A stretch of DNA of 46,827 bases from Planctomycetota bacterium (GTDB taxonomy: Bacteria; Planctomycetota; Phycisphaerae; Phycisphaerales; SM1A02). Shown piece after piece: positions 24,576 to 33,819 of this stretch. The first letter of the stretch is position 1. Every line of letters begins with the position of its first letter. The notes under the pieces were generated by a model. It did no database searches and was not told the DNA's origin. It worked only from the letters and a program-made list of their open reading frames with translations. The translations under genes were made by a program, and so were the position numbers. Location: the NCBI GenBank assembly GCA_026386795.1, contig JAPLMU010000123.1:1-46827 (forward strand). The letters are read 5' to 3'.

Positions 24576-25730
24576 ATGCCTACCGCTCGACTCATCGCTG
24601 GTATTCCTGCTGTCAATAAGAGCCTGTTTCACGCGGTTCGGTTTGCCGTGGGTGATCCGGCGGCGTGCATTGACTTTCTGCAGGACGGCAAGCCTGCGCA
24701 CCGTGTGTTCATCGTGCGGGATATTGAGATGGGTCGTGCGCGGCAGCATGCCCGGGCAGACGCGGTGTCATGCCCGCGCGACTTTGAGCCAGCAGGTGGG
24801 TTGTCTGGCGACCGCGAAACTGCCACCGCGCAAGCCGTGGCGGAATGCCTGCGCCGTCAGCAGATCACGCTGGTGGTTTCAGACCGCACGCTGCCGCTTA
24901 TCTTTGCCGATCACTTACGTCAGGCTGGAATTGCGCTTGAATACGACGCCGGTATGGGAGTGCTTTCGCGCCGCGCCAAGGACGCGCAGGAAGTGGAATG
25001 GCTGCAGAGCGCGCAGCGAGCCACGGAAGACGCCATGCGAATGGCATGCGAGACCGTAGCGCGTGCCAGCGCTGATGCGAACGGCGTCTTGCACCACCAA
25101 GGCGAGCGCCTCTCTGCAGAACACCTGCGATTCATGATTGATGTGCACCTCTTGAAGCTGGGGTTCAGCAATCCGCCGTCCATCGTTGCATGCGGCGCGC
25201 AGGGCGCGGACTGCCACGAGCACGGGCACGGCGATCTACGAACCGGTCAGCCGGTGATCGTTGACATCTTCCCGCGCTGTCAGAAGACTTTCTACAACGG
25301 CGACTGCACACGCACGGTGGTGCATGGAGATGTTCACCCGGAAGTGACGCGCATGCACAGCGCTGTTCTGGAGGCGAAGCGCGCGGCGATTGCTGCGGTG
25401 CGCACGGGCGTCACCGGCGAGGACGTGCACCGCGCGACACTCGGCGTGATTCATGCGCACGGATTTGCCAGTGGGATGCCGCCAGCGGATGCGCCCGACA
25501 CGTGGTGCGGCATGACGCACGGCACTGGTCACGGCATTGGGCTTGATGTCCACGAGCCGCCGCTTCTCGATTTCAAGGGCCCCGAATTGGTTACGGGCGA
25601 TGCTCTCACTGTGGAGCCAGGGCTGTACGGACGCGCACACGGTGGGGTGCGCATCGAAGACATGGTGATCGTCGGTATCGACGGCACCACCAACCTCAAT
25701 TCACTGTTTGAGGGGCTTTCTTGGCGTTGA
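24576..25730 (+). CDS. M24 family metallopeptidase (Xaa-Pro aminopeptidase-like)
   Basis: 384 residues. Cytosolic peptidase with the pita-bread fold, predicted to remove an N-terminal residue before proline or act as a methionine aminopeptidase relative. Dimetal ligands in order: VIVDIFPR (Asp), YNGDCTRTVV (Asp), GTGHGIGLDVHE (His), LTVEPGLYG (Glu) and GVRIEDMVIV (Glu). The N-terminal creatinase-like domain (residues 1-130) is divergent and short. The gene follows ettA closely and ends 21 bases before a convergent gene. Confidence 0.9.
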   Translation: MPTARLIAGIPAVNKSLFHAVRFAVGDPAACIDFLQDGKPAHRVFIVRDIEMGRARQHARADAVSCPRDFEPAGGLSGDRETATAQAVAECLRRQQITLVVSDRTLPLIFADHLRQAGIALEYDAGMGVLSRRAKDAQEVEWLQSAQRATEDAMRMACETVARASADANGVLHHQGERLSAEHLRFMIDVHLLKLGFSNPPSIVACGAQGADCHEHGHGDLRTGQPVIVDIFPRCQKTFYNGDCTRTVVHGDVHPEVTRMHSAVLEAKRAAIAAVRTGVTGEDVHRATLGVIHAHGFASGMPPADAPDTWCGMTHGTGHGIGLDVHEPPLLDFKGPELVTGDALTVEPGLYGRAHGGVRIEDMVIVGIDGTTNLNSLFEGLSWR

Positions 25731-25751
25731 ATGGGAGTGCGGTGTCCGACC

Positions 25752-26513
25752 TTAGTCGTCGTCGCTCGCTTGTGGCTTCTTCCGCGTGAGCCCGAGTTCG
25801 GCTTCGAGTTCCGGTCCGGCAGCCTCAACATCAGCATCGAGTTCATCCATGCGCGGGCGACTGCTGCGCACGAAACCCTTTGAGGCTTGCTTGCAGAGCG
25901 CCTCGAGTGCCTGGTGCAACTTCTCGTGGTCTGGAACGGAGTCGAGCGCGGCCATCAGGAAATCGATCTGTCGATCAAGTTCAAGACCAGTGTCGAGCAT
26001 CTCAATGGCTGCATCGCCAAGGTGTTCCATGGCACCGATGAACCACTTGTGATCTGGCTTGTCCCAGTTCTTTGGCGGGTCAATGCGAGCGCGAATGGTC
26101 ATCTGTCCGATGGCCACAACCGGGCAGAGGCGCAGTTGCGAAAGCGGCTCGCGACACATGACGGCAACGGGAATCTCGCGCCGGAGCGCAGCGAGGCGGA
26201 GTCGTCGGGCATCAGCTCCGACGGTCGGGGGTTGCACCAAGTAGCAGCCCGGAGTGAGCGGCATGTCTTCGGTGATGTCAGCCTGCAGAATATTGAGCTT
26301 CTTGTTACTCAGCGCTTCTTGAATTCGTTGGCGGCGCGCCTCTTGCAGCGGAAGGATCACGCGGGCGAGCAAGCCAAAGTCTTCCTTGCTGCGGGAAATC
26401 TCCATCGCTCTGTGCGCGAGGCGTTCGGCCTCGAACCACTGCGACCTGCGCAGCGCCGTCTCTGCGCGCTCCATGATTTCGTCAACCATTTCGTGTCGCG
26501 GAGAGGCGTTCAT
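25752..26513 (-). CDS. Unrecognised helical protein
   Basis: 253 residues, no signal peptide. The N-terminal part is helical and TPR-like (AETALRRSQWFEAERLAHRA; LLARVILPLQEARRQRIQEA). The middle holds a beta-rich stretch (CYLVQPPTVGADARRLRLAA; VMCREPLSQLRLCPVVAIGQ; MTIRARIDPP), followed by helices (FIGAMEHLGDAAIEMLDTGL; KLHQALEALCKQAS) and an acidic C-terminus ending SDDD. I do not recognise it. It lies downstream of lpxA on the same strand, separated by about 100 bases containing a 10-base tandem repeat, and may be its own transcription unit. Confidence 0.7.
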   Translation of the reverse strand: MNASPRHEMVDEIMERAETALRRSQWFEAERLAHRAMEISRSKEDFGLLARVILPLQEARRQRIQEALSNKKLNILQADITEDMPLTPGCYLVQPPTVGADARRLRLAALRREIPVAVMCREPLSQLRLCPVVAIGQMTIRARIDPPKNWDKPDHKWFIGAMEHLGDAAIEMLDTGLELDRQIDFLMAALDSVPDHEKLHQALEALCKQASKGFVRSSRPRMDELDADVEAAGPELEAELGLTRKKPQASDDD

Positions 26514-26557
26514 TCAGGGAAGCATAGCCGCGGGCGGGCCGCTGGCGGAACGCCGAC

Positions 26558-26607
26558 ACACTGGGGCACAGTGGGGCGCGCTGGGACACGCTGGCACACC
26601 GTTGGGC
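26558..26607. repeat. Five imperfect 10-bp tandem repeats between lpxA and the next gene
   Basis: Units ACACTGGGGC, ACAGTGGGGC, GCGCTGGGAC, ACGCTGGCAC and ACCGTTGGGC follow each other without spacing, about 45 bases upstream of the 253-residue gene. A 10-base period is close to one helical turn. Could be binding sites or replication slippage; no function is assignable. Confidence 0.65.
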
Positions 26608-26614
26608 GTGATGG

Positions 26615-27439
26615 TCAGTCCCGTCGGGTGCGGCGGTCGTCAAGACGCTGGGTTTCAAGGGATCGTCCGTGCACGCCGCGCGCCTGCGCATTCACGGCAT
26701 TGACCAAGATCTCCACCGATCGCACCCCGGGGTACTTGGCCACGAGACCGCTGACCTTCTCGGCATGGCTGCCGCCCCGGTCGCGGAAGAGGCGCTTGTA
26801 CGCCTCCTTCATGGCCTCGATATCAGTCTCTGTAAATCCGCGGCGCGCCATGGCAATATGGTTGTGCCCGCGCACTTCGGCAGGGTTTCCTTCCACGATC
26901 ATGAAGGGCGGCACATCCATACTGACGCGCGCCATAGCCCCAACGAACGCGCAGGTGCCAATCACCACAAAGTGATGGATGCCCGCGCCGCCGCCGACAT
27001 TGGCGTTGTCTTGCACAACAGAGTGGCCGGCAAGCATGACATTGTTTGCAAGGATGCAATTGGTTCCCACGATGCAATCGTGTGCGATATGCACCGTGCC
27101 CATGATGAGATTGTCGCTTCCGACACGCGTCCAACCGCCGCCGTTCTCAGTGCCGCGGTGGATAGTCACGTGCTCGCGGAGCTGGTTGCGATCGCCAATC
27201 TCGCACCAACTCTTTTCGCCGGTGAACTTCTTGTCTTGCGGCGTGCCGCCGATGTAGGCAAACGGAAAGATGGTGTTCTGTCGACCGATTCGCGTGTGCG
27301 ATTCAACCACCACATTGTTCATGAGAACAGTGCCATCGCCGATGGAAACCTCTGGTCCAATGATGCACCACGGCCCGATTTCGGCGGTGGGCGCAATGCG
27401 GGCACTGGGGTCGATGATGGAGCTGCTATGGATCGGCAT
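26615..27439 (-). CDS. lpxA: UDP-N-acetylglucosamine acyltransferase LpxA
   Basis: 274 residues. First step of lipid A synthesis: transfers an acyl group from acyl-ACP to the 3-OH of UDP-GlcNAc in the cytosol. A left-handed beta-helix of hexapeptide repeats is seen from residue 6 (IDPSARIAPTAEIGPWCIIG onward). The catalytic histidine lies in VHIAHDCIVG, with substrate contacts in LREHVTIHRGT and GGGAGIHHFV. The C-terminal helical domain (TETDIEAMKEAYKRLFR) is followed by a basic tail (LETQRLDDRRTRRD) longer than usual. The gene follows lpxC-fabZ by 20 bases. Confidence 0.94.
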   Translation of the reverse strand: MPIHSSSIIDPSARIAPTAEIGPWCIIGPEVSIGDGTVLMNNVVVESHTRIGRQNTIFPFAYIGGTPQDKKFTGEKSWCEIGDRNQLREHVTIHRGTENGGGWTRVGSDNLIMGTVHIAHDCIVGTNCILANNVMLAGHSVVQDNANVGGGAGIHHFVVIGTCAFVGAMARVSMDVPPFMIVEGNPAEVRGHNHIAMARRGFTETDIEAMKEAYKRLFRDRGGSHAEKVSGLVAKYPGVRSVEILVNAVNAQARGVHGRSLETQRLDDRRTRRD

Positions 27440-27459
27440 GTGAGTGGGGTGACGATGGT

Positions 27460-28818
27460 TTACTGGAAATCCTGGTCAACCATCATGAAGCGAATTTCTG
27501 CCTCAGCGGCAACCTTCTCGCCAACGAGGGCGCGCGCCTTCACGGCTGCACTGCGGCTCGTTGCGCGCATTGTTTCCACCTCAAGCACAAGCTGGTCGCC
27601 TGGAGTGACGGCCTTGCGGAGCTTGACCTTATCGAGTGAAAGAAGCACGGCAACTTTGCCGGTGTGCTCAAGGGTCTGGCTCAGGAGTAGCCCGCCCATC
27701 TGTGCGAGCGCTTCCACAATCAGCACGCCGGGCATGATTGGAGTGCCCGGGTAATGTCCCTGGAAGAATGGCTCGTTGATGGTGACGTTCTTGACGCCGA
27801 TGGCGCGTCGGCCTGGCTCAAGTTCCAACACGCGGTCAACCAAGAGCATCGGGAATCGGTGCGGCATCAGGCGACCGATGGCGCGGGCGTCCATGGCGCG
27901 GCCTTCGATCAATTTGCGAGACTGCCGCTCGCGTTGCACGATGCGAAGAAGCTTCATGCCTAACTGGCGGTTCAATCCGTGCCCGGAGCGATTGGCAACC
28001 ACTTGGCATTCCACAATGGTTCCGACGAGCGCAAGGTCGCCGATAGCGTCGAGCATCTTGTGACGCACTGGTTCATCGGGGAAGCGATACTCGTTCTGGA
28101 TCGGACCTTCGTCGCCAATCACCAAGACATCGCGCGGCGTGAGATGGCGGCATAGACCTGCTTGCCAGAGGGCTTCGGCCTCTTCCTTCAAGGAGAAGGT
28201 GCGGGCTGGAGCGACTTCAGCAACATAGTCGTCACGCCCTGGATCAAAGCTCCACGCCTGATGCGGAATGCGCGTGGCATTTGCACCGTAGTCGAGGTCG
28301 TACATCAGCCGCATACCGCCGGGGCTGTCGGCGGGAATGGCGGCGATTGAAGCGTCGCCTTCCTCCACCGATACTGTTTCCATCAACTTGAACATCCGGC
28401 GCGGGGCATCTTGTTCAGCAATGCCGGCGGCGCGGATGGCATCCACAAATGGAAGCGCGCTGCCGTCGCCGCAGGGAAGTTCCGGGCCGTGCAATTTCAG
28501 CAGCACATTGTCGATGCCGAGCCCGCGTAATGCGGACATGCAGTGTTCGACGGTTTCGATCGTCACGTCGCCGGCTTTGAGCGTGGTGCGCCGCGCGTTT
28601 GGAATCACGCTCGAGACGAGGGCGGGAATGACCACTGGTCGCTCAAGGTCAGTGCGTTCGAACACGATGCCGTGGTCGGGCGGCGCAGGCATGATGGTGA
28701 GCGTGGCTTCGCGCCCGAGCATGAGTCCCTTGCCCGTGACCACTGCCGATGCTGCCACTGTCCGTTGGCGGGGAGCGCCTGCGGGGACACCGCGTGTTGC
28801 GTTGCGGGTCGTGGTCAT
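27460..28818 (-). CDS. lpxC-fabZ: Bifunctional LpxC-FabZ: UDP-3-O-acyl-GlcNAc deacetylase / 3-hydroxyacyl-ACP dehydratase
   Basis: 452 residues. LpxC part (about 20-310): Zn ligands in VEHCMSALRGLG (His) and PVRHKMLDAIGD (His, Asp), with the later catalytic His in RSGHGLNRQ. FabZ part (about 315-450): LMPHRFPMLLVDRV, the active-site His in FFQGHYPGTPIMPG and Glu in VLIVEALAQMGG. LpxC removes the N-acetyl group in the committed step of lipid A synthesis; FabZ dehydrates 3-hydroxyacyl-ACP for fatty acid synthesis, so one chain holds both branches of the 3-hydroxyacyl-ACP pool. Such fusions are known in Bacteroidetes-like and planctomycete genomes. ATG 28818 was chosen; GTG 28833 is possible. 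Confidence 0.94.
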   Translation of the reverse strand: MTTTRNATRGVPAGAPRQRTVAASAVVTGKGLMLGREATLTIMPAPPDHGIVFERTDLERPVVIPALVSSVIPNARRTTLKAGDVTIETVEHCMSALRGLGIDNVLLKLHGPELPCGDGSALPFVDAIRAAGIAEQDAPRRMFKLMETVSVEEGDASIAAIPADSPGGMRLMYDLDYGANATRIPHQAWSFDPGRDDYVAEVAPARTFSLKEEAEALWQAGLCRHLTPRDVLVIGDEGPIQNEYRFPDEPVRHKMLDAIGDLALVGTIVECQVVANRSGHGLNRQLGMKLLRIVQRERQSRKLIEGRAMDARAIGRLMPHRFPMLLVDRVLELEPGRRAIGVKNVTINEPFFQGHYPGTPIMPGVLIVEALAQMGGLLLSQTLEHTGKVAVLLSLDKVKLRKAVTPGDQLVLEVETMRATSRSAAVKARALVGEKVAAEAEIRFMMVDQDFQ

Positions 28819-28851
28819 GGTGGAAGCGGTCACTGCGGGCGATACTCGGCG

Positions 28852-29889
28852 CTACTGGTCTTTGAGGAGCTTCAGGAGCGGTTTGGAGAGTTGCGTGAGT
28901 TTACGGAGCAGTGCCTGCTCTCGCAACGCGGAGCGAATTTCTTGCGCGGGGTAGCCGCCCCACGTCTCTCCCGCGGGAATATTGCTCATCAGGGCGGAGC
29001 GCGCGGCAATACGCACGTCGTTCCCGATGGTCAGGTGGGGACCGATCCCGCAGCCGCCGCCCATATGAACACGGTCGCCGATCTGGCAACTTCCCGCGAT
29101 ACCGGTGTGACCACTGACCATGCACAGGCGTCCCATCTGCACGTTGTGACCAACCTGGCAGAGATTGTCAATCTTGGTACCGGCGCCGATCCGCGTTGCA
29201 GCAAATTTGCCGCGGTCGATCATGGAACCAGAGCCGATTTCCACGTCGTCTTCAAGGACAACCGTGCCGAGGTGCGGAATGCGCAGCACGGATGTGCCAT
29301 CGGCGCTTGGCCGATAGCCGAATCCATCGCCGCCGATGACCGAGCTCGCGCCAATCACACAGCGGGCGCCAAGAGTGCAGCGCTCGCGAATGACCGCATT
29401 GGCGTGGATCAGGGAGCCACTTCCGATATGAGCGTCCGGGTAGATGACGGAGTTGGCATGGATCGAGACATCAGTACCAATCACGCAGCGAGCGCCGATG
29501 ACCGCGCCGGGTCCGATGCGAGCGCCGGCGCCGATGGTTGCGGTTGGGTCGACCCGCGCATCCGGCGAGATGCCCAGCGCAGGCAGTGACTCGCCGGGGA
29601 AAAACAGTTCCAAGACCGGGATCATTGCAAGATCAGCGTTGTCGACTTCAATGAGGCTACGGAGTGCAGGGTCATGCCCGCGCACTTCGATACCGCGGGT
29701 GACAATCGCCGTGCCTGCGCTTGAATCCGCCCAGCGGTTCGCATTGATCAAGTCACCGATGAAGGTGAGTTGATCGGTCTCTGCATCCGCCACGGTTGCA
29801 AGCCCGCGCACCGGGCGGTCTGCCGGTCCAAGAAGCGTGCCGCGCACCAATTCGGCAATCGATCCCGAAGTGTGCTGGACGCTCGTCAT
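28852..29889 (-). CDS. lpxD: UDP-3-O-acylglucosamine N-acyltransferase LpxD
   Basis: 345 residues. Third enzyme of lipid A synthesis: adds an N-linked 3-hydroxyacyl chain from acyl-ACP. An N-terminal uridine-binding domain (LATVADAETDQLTFI, then GTAIVTRG) precedes a long hexapeptide beta-helix (about 110-310). The active-site region includes DNLCQVGHNVQMGRLCMVSG (conserved His) and SVIGGDGFGYRP. The C-terminal helix ALREQALLRKLTQLSK matches the family. The start overlaps the OmpH stop in ATGA. Confidence 0.94.
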   Translation of the reverse strand: MTSVQHTSGSIAELVRGTLLGPADRPVRGLATVADAETDQLTFIGDLINANRWADSSAGTAIVTRGIEVRGHDPALRSLIEVDNADLAMIPVLELFFPGESLPALGISPDARVDPTATIGAGARIGPGAVIGARCVIGTDVSIHANSVIYPDAHIGSGSLIHANAVIRERCTLGARCVIGASSVIGGDGFGYRPSADGTSVLRIPHLGTVVLEDDVEIGSGSMIDRGKFAATRIGAGTKIDNLCQVGHNVQMGRLCMVSGHTGIAGSCQIGDRVHMGGGCGIGPHLTIGNDVRIAARSALMSNIPAGETWGGYPAQEIRSALREQALLRKLTQLSKPLLKLLKDQ

Positions 29890-30524
29890 GGTTTGGGGGC
29901 AGCGTGAGGTGCAGCAATCGCAGCAGGCGCAGCGCCGCCGCGGGATTTGAACTCGGCGTTGGCGCGAGCGATCACGGCGTCGGTGATGTCAAACTCATTA
30001 TCTGCAAACAGAATGCGGCGCATAGCAAGTTGCTGCCGAGTAGCAGTAAATCCGGCAGGTTCAATCGGCGGAATGGAATCATTGATGATGACATAATCAA
30101 TCTTGCCTTCCTTGGCCACCGCGGCAGCAGCTTCGCGCACCTTGATGTACAGCGAGCGCATGCCACTGGCGCGTTCTGCTTCCACCTTCAATTGGCCAAA
30201 CTGATCCTGCGCACTCATCGTGCCGATGGCGCCTTCCACTTTCTTCAACGTGTCGTTGTAGGGCGGGGTGCCGGGCTTGTAGCTCTCGAGCTCGGCATTC
30301 AGGTCTTGCAACTCGCGGCTCATGCGATCCTTCTCGCCAACCATCTTTTCGCCGAGCGTCTTGATGGCTGCTTCGATGGACTTTTGTTCATCAAGCGCAG
30401 TGAAGATCCGCTCCACATCAACGCTGGCAACGCGGGAGGGGCGGTCAGGGAATGCAGATGCTGCGGCGAGCACTGCAACTGCAATGCCAAGGGCGATCGT
30501 GGTATTTCTCATGGTATTTGTCAT
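29886..30524 (-). CDS. OmpH/Skp-family periplasmic chaperone (downstream copy)
   Basis: 212 residues from ATG 30524. Signal peptide MTNTMRNTTIALGIAVAVLA. The body is the Skp pattern: an opening strand RVASVDVERIFTALDEQKSI, two long charged helices (KTLGEKMVGEKDRMSRELQD; KKVEGAIGTMSAQDQFGQLK) and a closing DYVIINDS strand. Chaperones of this kind hold unfolded outer-membrane proteins for BamA. A GTG at 30566 overlaps the upstream stop in GTGA and is an alternative start that would add 14 residues before the signal sequence. Second of two OmpH-like genes. Confidence 0.8.
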   Translation of the reverse strand: MTNTMRNTTIALGIAVAVLAAASAFPDRPSRVASVDVERIFTALDEQKSIEAAIKTLGEKMVGEKDRMSRELQDLNAELESYKPGTPPYNDTLKKVEGAIGTMSAQDQFGQLKVEAERASGMRSLYIKVREAAAAVAKEGKIDYVIINDSIPPIEPAGFTATRQQLAMRRILFADNEFDITDAVIARANAEFKSRGGAAPAAIAAPHAAPKP

Positions 30525-30562
30525 GAAACGGAAGTTATCGTGAGGGTCATGTGCGGGGGGAT

Positions 30563-31273
30563 TCACTTCGCGGCAGGCTTGGCGGCAGGCGCGGCGGGCG
30601 CGGGCGGAGTCGGCACGGGCGCAGTGGCGTCACCGGTGGTGGGCTTGTTGGCAGTACCGCGCGCATTGTTCATGCGCACCACCAGTTGGTCGGTGACATC
30701 GGTGGACTTCGCTGCAAAGAGGACGCGACGGCGGACGATCTGCTCTTGGGCTTGCGCCTCGAGGGGTGTCTTGGAATCGCGCTGCAGTTGAATGTCGGTG
30801 ACGCCGTCATTGACCATGATGACATCCCAACCATCAGCATCCGCGAGCTTCTGACTCTCCGCGCGGACATTGCGGTACATGCTCTGCCACATCAGGGCGC
30901 GCTCGCGGTCGACTTCGATCTTCTTGATCCTTTCCCACTGCTCCGTTTGTAGTTGCTCGAATGCCAATTTGTCGCGGATGGCCATGCGCTCTTGATCGTT
31001 GGCTGCACCCTCCATGGAGCGAGCCATTTCTTCAACCCCCTTGCGCTTGGCGGTGAATTCGTCCTGAATCTTCTTGCCAAGGGCAGTGATCTGCACTTCC
31101 CAGTCGCTGCGCTCATTGAGGCGTTCGATCACCTTGACCAAGTCAACGGTGGCGACGCGGGTGGGGGCGGGAGCCATGCGTGCGGAGGCGCCGGCGTTGT
31201 ACGAGGCGGCAGTCACCATTGCCCCGGCAATTGCCGCGACGAAGATGCCTGCAAAGGTCCTTTGGGTGCTCAT
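30563..31273 (-). CDS. OmpH/Skp-family periplasmic chaperone (upstream copy)
   Basis: 236 residues from ATG 31273. N-terminal signal or anchor STQRTFAGIFVAAIAGAMVT. Opening strand RVATVDLVKVIERLNERSDW, helical tentacle region (ITALGKKIQDEFTAKRKGVE; KLAFEQLQTEQWERIKKIEV), closing DVIMVNDGVTDIQLQ, then a P/A-rich C-terminal tail (VPTPPAPAAPAAKPAA). It shares the fold and partial sequence with the next gene, so the two are probably duplicates with diverged tails. It lies 40 bases after bamA. Confidence 0.8.
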   Translation of the reverse strand: MSTQRTFAGIFVAAIAGAMVTAASYNAGASARMAPAPTRVATVDLVKVIERLNERSDWEVQITALGKKIQDEFTAKRKGVEEMARSMEGAANDQERMAIRDKLAFEQLQTEQWERIKKIEVDRERALMWQSMYRNVRAESQKLADADGWDVIMVNDGVTDIQLQRDSKTPLEAQAQEQIVRRRVLFAAKSTDVTDQLVVRMNNARGTANKPTTGDATAPVPTPPAPAAPAAKPAAK

Positions 31274-31312
31274 CCCGGCAGTGTACGCAGCCGCCGTCAT
31301 CGATGGCGCATG

Positions 31313-33763
31313 TCAGAAGGGCAGATCGATGGTGAAACTGAACACCTGTTCCTCGTCGTTTTGCTGCTTCATGATGGGGTAGGCAAAGTCGAGGGCGATC
31401 GGCGCCTGCCCGAATTGGGGAATGAAGATGCGCAGGCCGGCTCCAACACCAACACGGTAATCCGCGAGCCATGCATCATTGTTTACTGTTCCGCTATCAA
31501 CGAAGGTAACAACGGATAGGAACTCGCCCATCACTGGAATCTCGTATTGGGCGCCAGCGAAGAATAGGAAGTTGCCGCCGATGGGAACGTTCGTGTCTTG
31601 GGTAGTGAATGTCGCTGGCGGATTGTCACCAATGATCCGGTTTGATTTTGGACTGACGGTGCGGAAAGCAAAGCCGCGCAGGGTGCGACCACCCAGATAC
31701 CAACGCTCATACACAGGCGCATCGGTCGAGAAGATGTACGAGGCTTGCGTTCGTAGACGCAGAACCTGCTTGCGTCCCAGAAAGTCTTCGTAGGTTGTGA
31801 AGAACTGCGTGATGTTGATTCCCACTTGTGGGTAGGCGTAATCGCCTCCGAATACGCCGTGATAGCCCGTCTGAAATTCCACTTGCGAACCGCGTCCCGG
31901 GCGGCTCGGGTTGTCAACTTCGGTGCGGGTGATTTCAGCAAGTATTGCGCTGTTGTAACTCGGACCGCGCTGCTCCCACACTTCAACAGGGGTGTCATTC
32001 TGAAAGTCTGACAGCGTGACAATTTCCACGCGGGGGTTCACTGAGAAGGACCAGAAATCGCCAATGCGTGTACTGATTCCGAAGAGCAAACTTCCACGGT
32101 CTTCGAGATAGGTGTCGAAATAGCGACTGCGGTAATTCAGCGCGGTGTTGCCACCCCAATCGGTATCCAAGAGGTGCGGATCGCCGATCGAGACGTTGTA
32201 GTTGCTGACATCAATACCTGGTGAAATCGCCAAGTTGAATGTCTGTCCGGCGCCGCGGAACGAACGACCACCGGTAAATTCATCGAAGGTGTTCGGCGTA
32301 TCCGCTAAGTCAAAGTTCTGTTGCTTGAGCGAGATCTCGCCGAACAGCCCGGAGTCGGTGCCTGCGCCAACGCCAAAGTTCACGGAGCCGGTTTGCTTCT
32401 CCTTGATATCCACCAAGACATCGCGCGTGCCTTTGTCTTCGGCATCAGGCGCCTGCGGCGTCACGCGCGGCTCACGAAAGAGTCCGGAACGGTCGAGGCG
32501 CTTCTCGGTGTTCTTGATTTCGCGACCGTCCATCGGTCGGCCGGGTTGGAAGCGGACGAGACGACGAACCACTTTGTCGCGCGTTACATAATTGCCTTGC
32601 ACCTCCACCAAGCCCGTTGAGTAGGAGCCGCCTTCACGGATATTGAGAAGGAGGTCAACCTCTGGGTCCTCACCGACGCGCACCCAGCTATCACCAACGC
32701 GGGCATCGATATAGCCCATCACTTGGTACGCCTGCTCGATGGCCGTCTTGGTCTTGTCAATGAGGTTGCGTTGAAATGGATCGCCGCGCTGGATGACCGC
32801 AAGATTGCCAACCTGTTCTCGAGTCATGACACTGGGCGGGTTGCCGCCTTCGCCCTTAATGACGATGTTTCGTAGCCGATATTGCCGTCCTTCGGAGATC
32901 ACAAAGACGATCTTCGCTTCACGCTGATCGGAGCTCAGTTCGATGCGTTTGTCAACGCGAACGTCCACATGTCCGCGGTCCTTGTAGTAACGGTCAATGG
33001 TGGCAACATCCTCCACCAGGAGGTCCTCTTCGAGTTCGCCCTTGCGAAACAGAAACACCCACGGCTTGGTCTTGATTTGCGCTTCAAGTTGTTCCGAAGC
33101 GAACGCCTGGTTGCCAACAAACTCTATCTCGCGGATGCGGACGCGCGGTCCTTCGATGATTTGAAAGAGAAGAAGTCCCTGATCAAGTTTGCTCTCATCC
33201 ACCTTCACATCAACGAGGTAGTTGCCGCGACCCTTGTACAACTCCTTGATGCGGAACACTGATTGCTCGAGCAAGAAGTCGTCGCGTGGCGCACCGGTGG
33301 TCAACGGCACGGCCTTGCGCAACTCTTGGTCCGTGATCACATAGTTACCGGCGAAGTCGATGCTGTTGACGATCTGTTGCTCTTCGACGGTGTAGGACAC
33401 CTCGACGCTGCCGTCTGGAAGGATGGTGGCATCGGCTGACACCTGTCCGAAACGACCGAGGCGGTACAGGGTGGAGACGTCGTTCTTCACCACCTTGGAA
33501 TCAAACGGCTGCCCGGCAGCAATGCGCAGGTTGTTGCGAATTTCTTGTTCGGTGGCAAGCTTCTTGCCACGGATCACCACCTTGATGGATGAGACGGGTC
33601 GGTCGGAGAGCGTCTCGTCCTCAAGGTCGAGCGCCCACACGCGCGCGCTGCCGCCGAGTGCGACGCAGGCGATGAGTACCAGCAGCAGGGTGCTGCGCAG
33701 CACGTCGCCGAAGTGCCCGGGACGGGAGGTCCGGCGGGAAGTTCGTGTGCCGAGGCAATCCAT
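31313..33763 (-). CDS. bamA: Outer-membrane protein assembly factor BamA
   Basis: 816 residues from ATG 33763. N-terminal signal helix TLLLVLIACVALGG. POTRA repeats extend over about residues 50-450 (VSSIKVVIRGKKLATEQEIR; IVNSIDFAGNYVITDQELRK; VRIREIEFVGNQAFASEQLE; LRNIVIKGEGGNPPS; STGLVEVQGNYVTRDKVVRR). The C-terminal part is a 16-strand beta-barrel including LGGRTLRGFAFRTVS (the conserved VRGF-like loop near 695), ending in a terminal phenylalanine (IDLPF) typical of the insertion signal. It heads an operon with two OmpH chaperones and lpxD/lpxC-fabZ/lpxA. An upstream GTG/ATG at 33793 is possible. Confidence 0.93.
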   Translation of the reverse strand: MDCLGTRTSRRTSRPGHFGDVLRSTLLLVLIACVALGGSARVWALDLEDETLSDRPVSSIKVVIRGKKLATEQEIRNNLRIAAGQPFDSKVVKNDVSTLYRLGRFGQVSADATILPDGSVEVSYTVEEQQIVNSIDFAGNYVITDQELRKAVPLTTGAPRDDFLLEQSVFRIKELYKGRGNYLVDVKVDESKLDQGLLLFQIIEGPRVRIREIEFVGNQAFASEQLEAQIKTKPWVFLFRKGELEEDLLVEDVATIDRYYKDRGHVDVRVDKRIELSSDQREAKIVFVISEGRQYRLRNIVIKGEGGNPPSVMTREQVGNLAVIQRGDPFQRNLIDKTKTAIEQAYQVMGYIDARVGDSWVRVGEDPEVDLLLNIREGGSYSTGLVEVQGNYVTRDKVVRRLVRFQPGRPMDGREIKNTEKRLDRSGLFREPRVTPQAPDAEDKGTRDVLVDIKEKQTGSVNFGVGAGTDSGLFGEISLKQQNFDLADTPNTFDEFTGGRSFRGAGQTFNLAISPGIDVSNYNVSIGDPHLLDTDWGGNTALNYRSRYFDTYLEDRGSLLFGISTRIGDFWSFSVNPRVEIVTLSDFQNDTPVEVWEQRGPSYNSAILAEITRTEVDNPSRPGRGSQVEFQTGYHGVFGGDYAYPQVGINITQFFTTYEDFLGRKQVLRLRTQASYIFSTDAPVYERWYLGGRTLRGFAFRTVSPKSNRIIGDNPPATFTTQDTNVPIGGNFLFFAGAQYEIPVMGEFLSVVTFVDSGTVNNDAWLADYRVGVGAGLRIFIPQFGQAPIALDFAYPIMKQQNDEEQVFSFTIDLPF

Positions 33764-33819
33764 GCGCGATCTGCGAGGATAGTCGCGCCGCAATGTCTTC
33801 GGCTACCCTTCCCCCGATC

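Noticed and set aside
28543-29589. 348-residue plus-strand frame opposite lpxC and lpxD
   Set aside because: Covers both genes antisense, composition biased to H, D and A; the lpx genes have all catalytic motifs.
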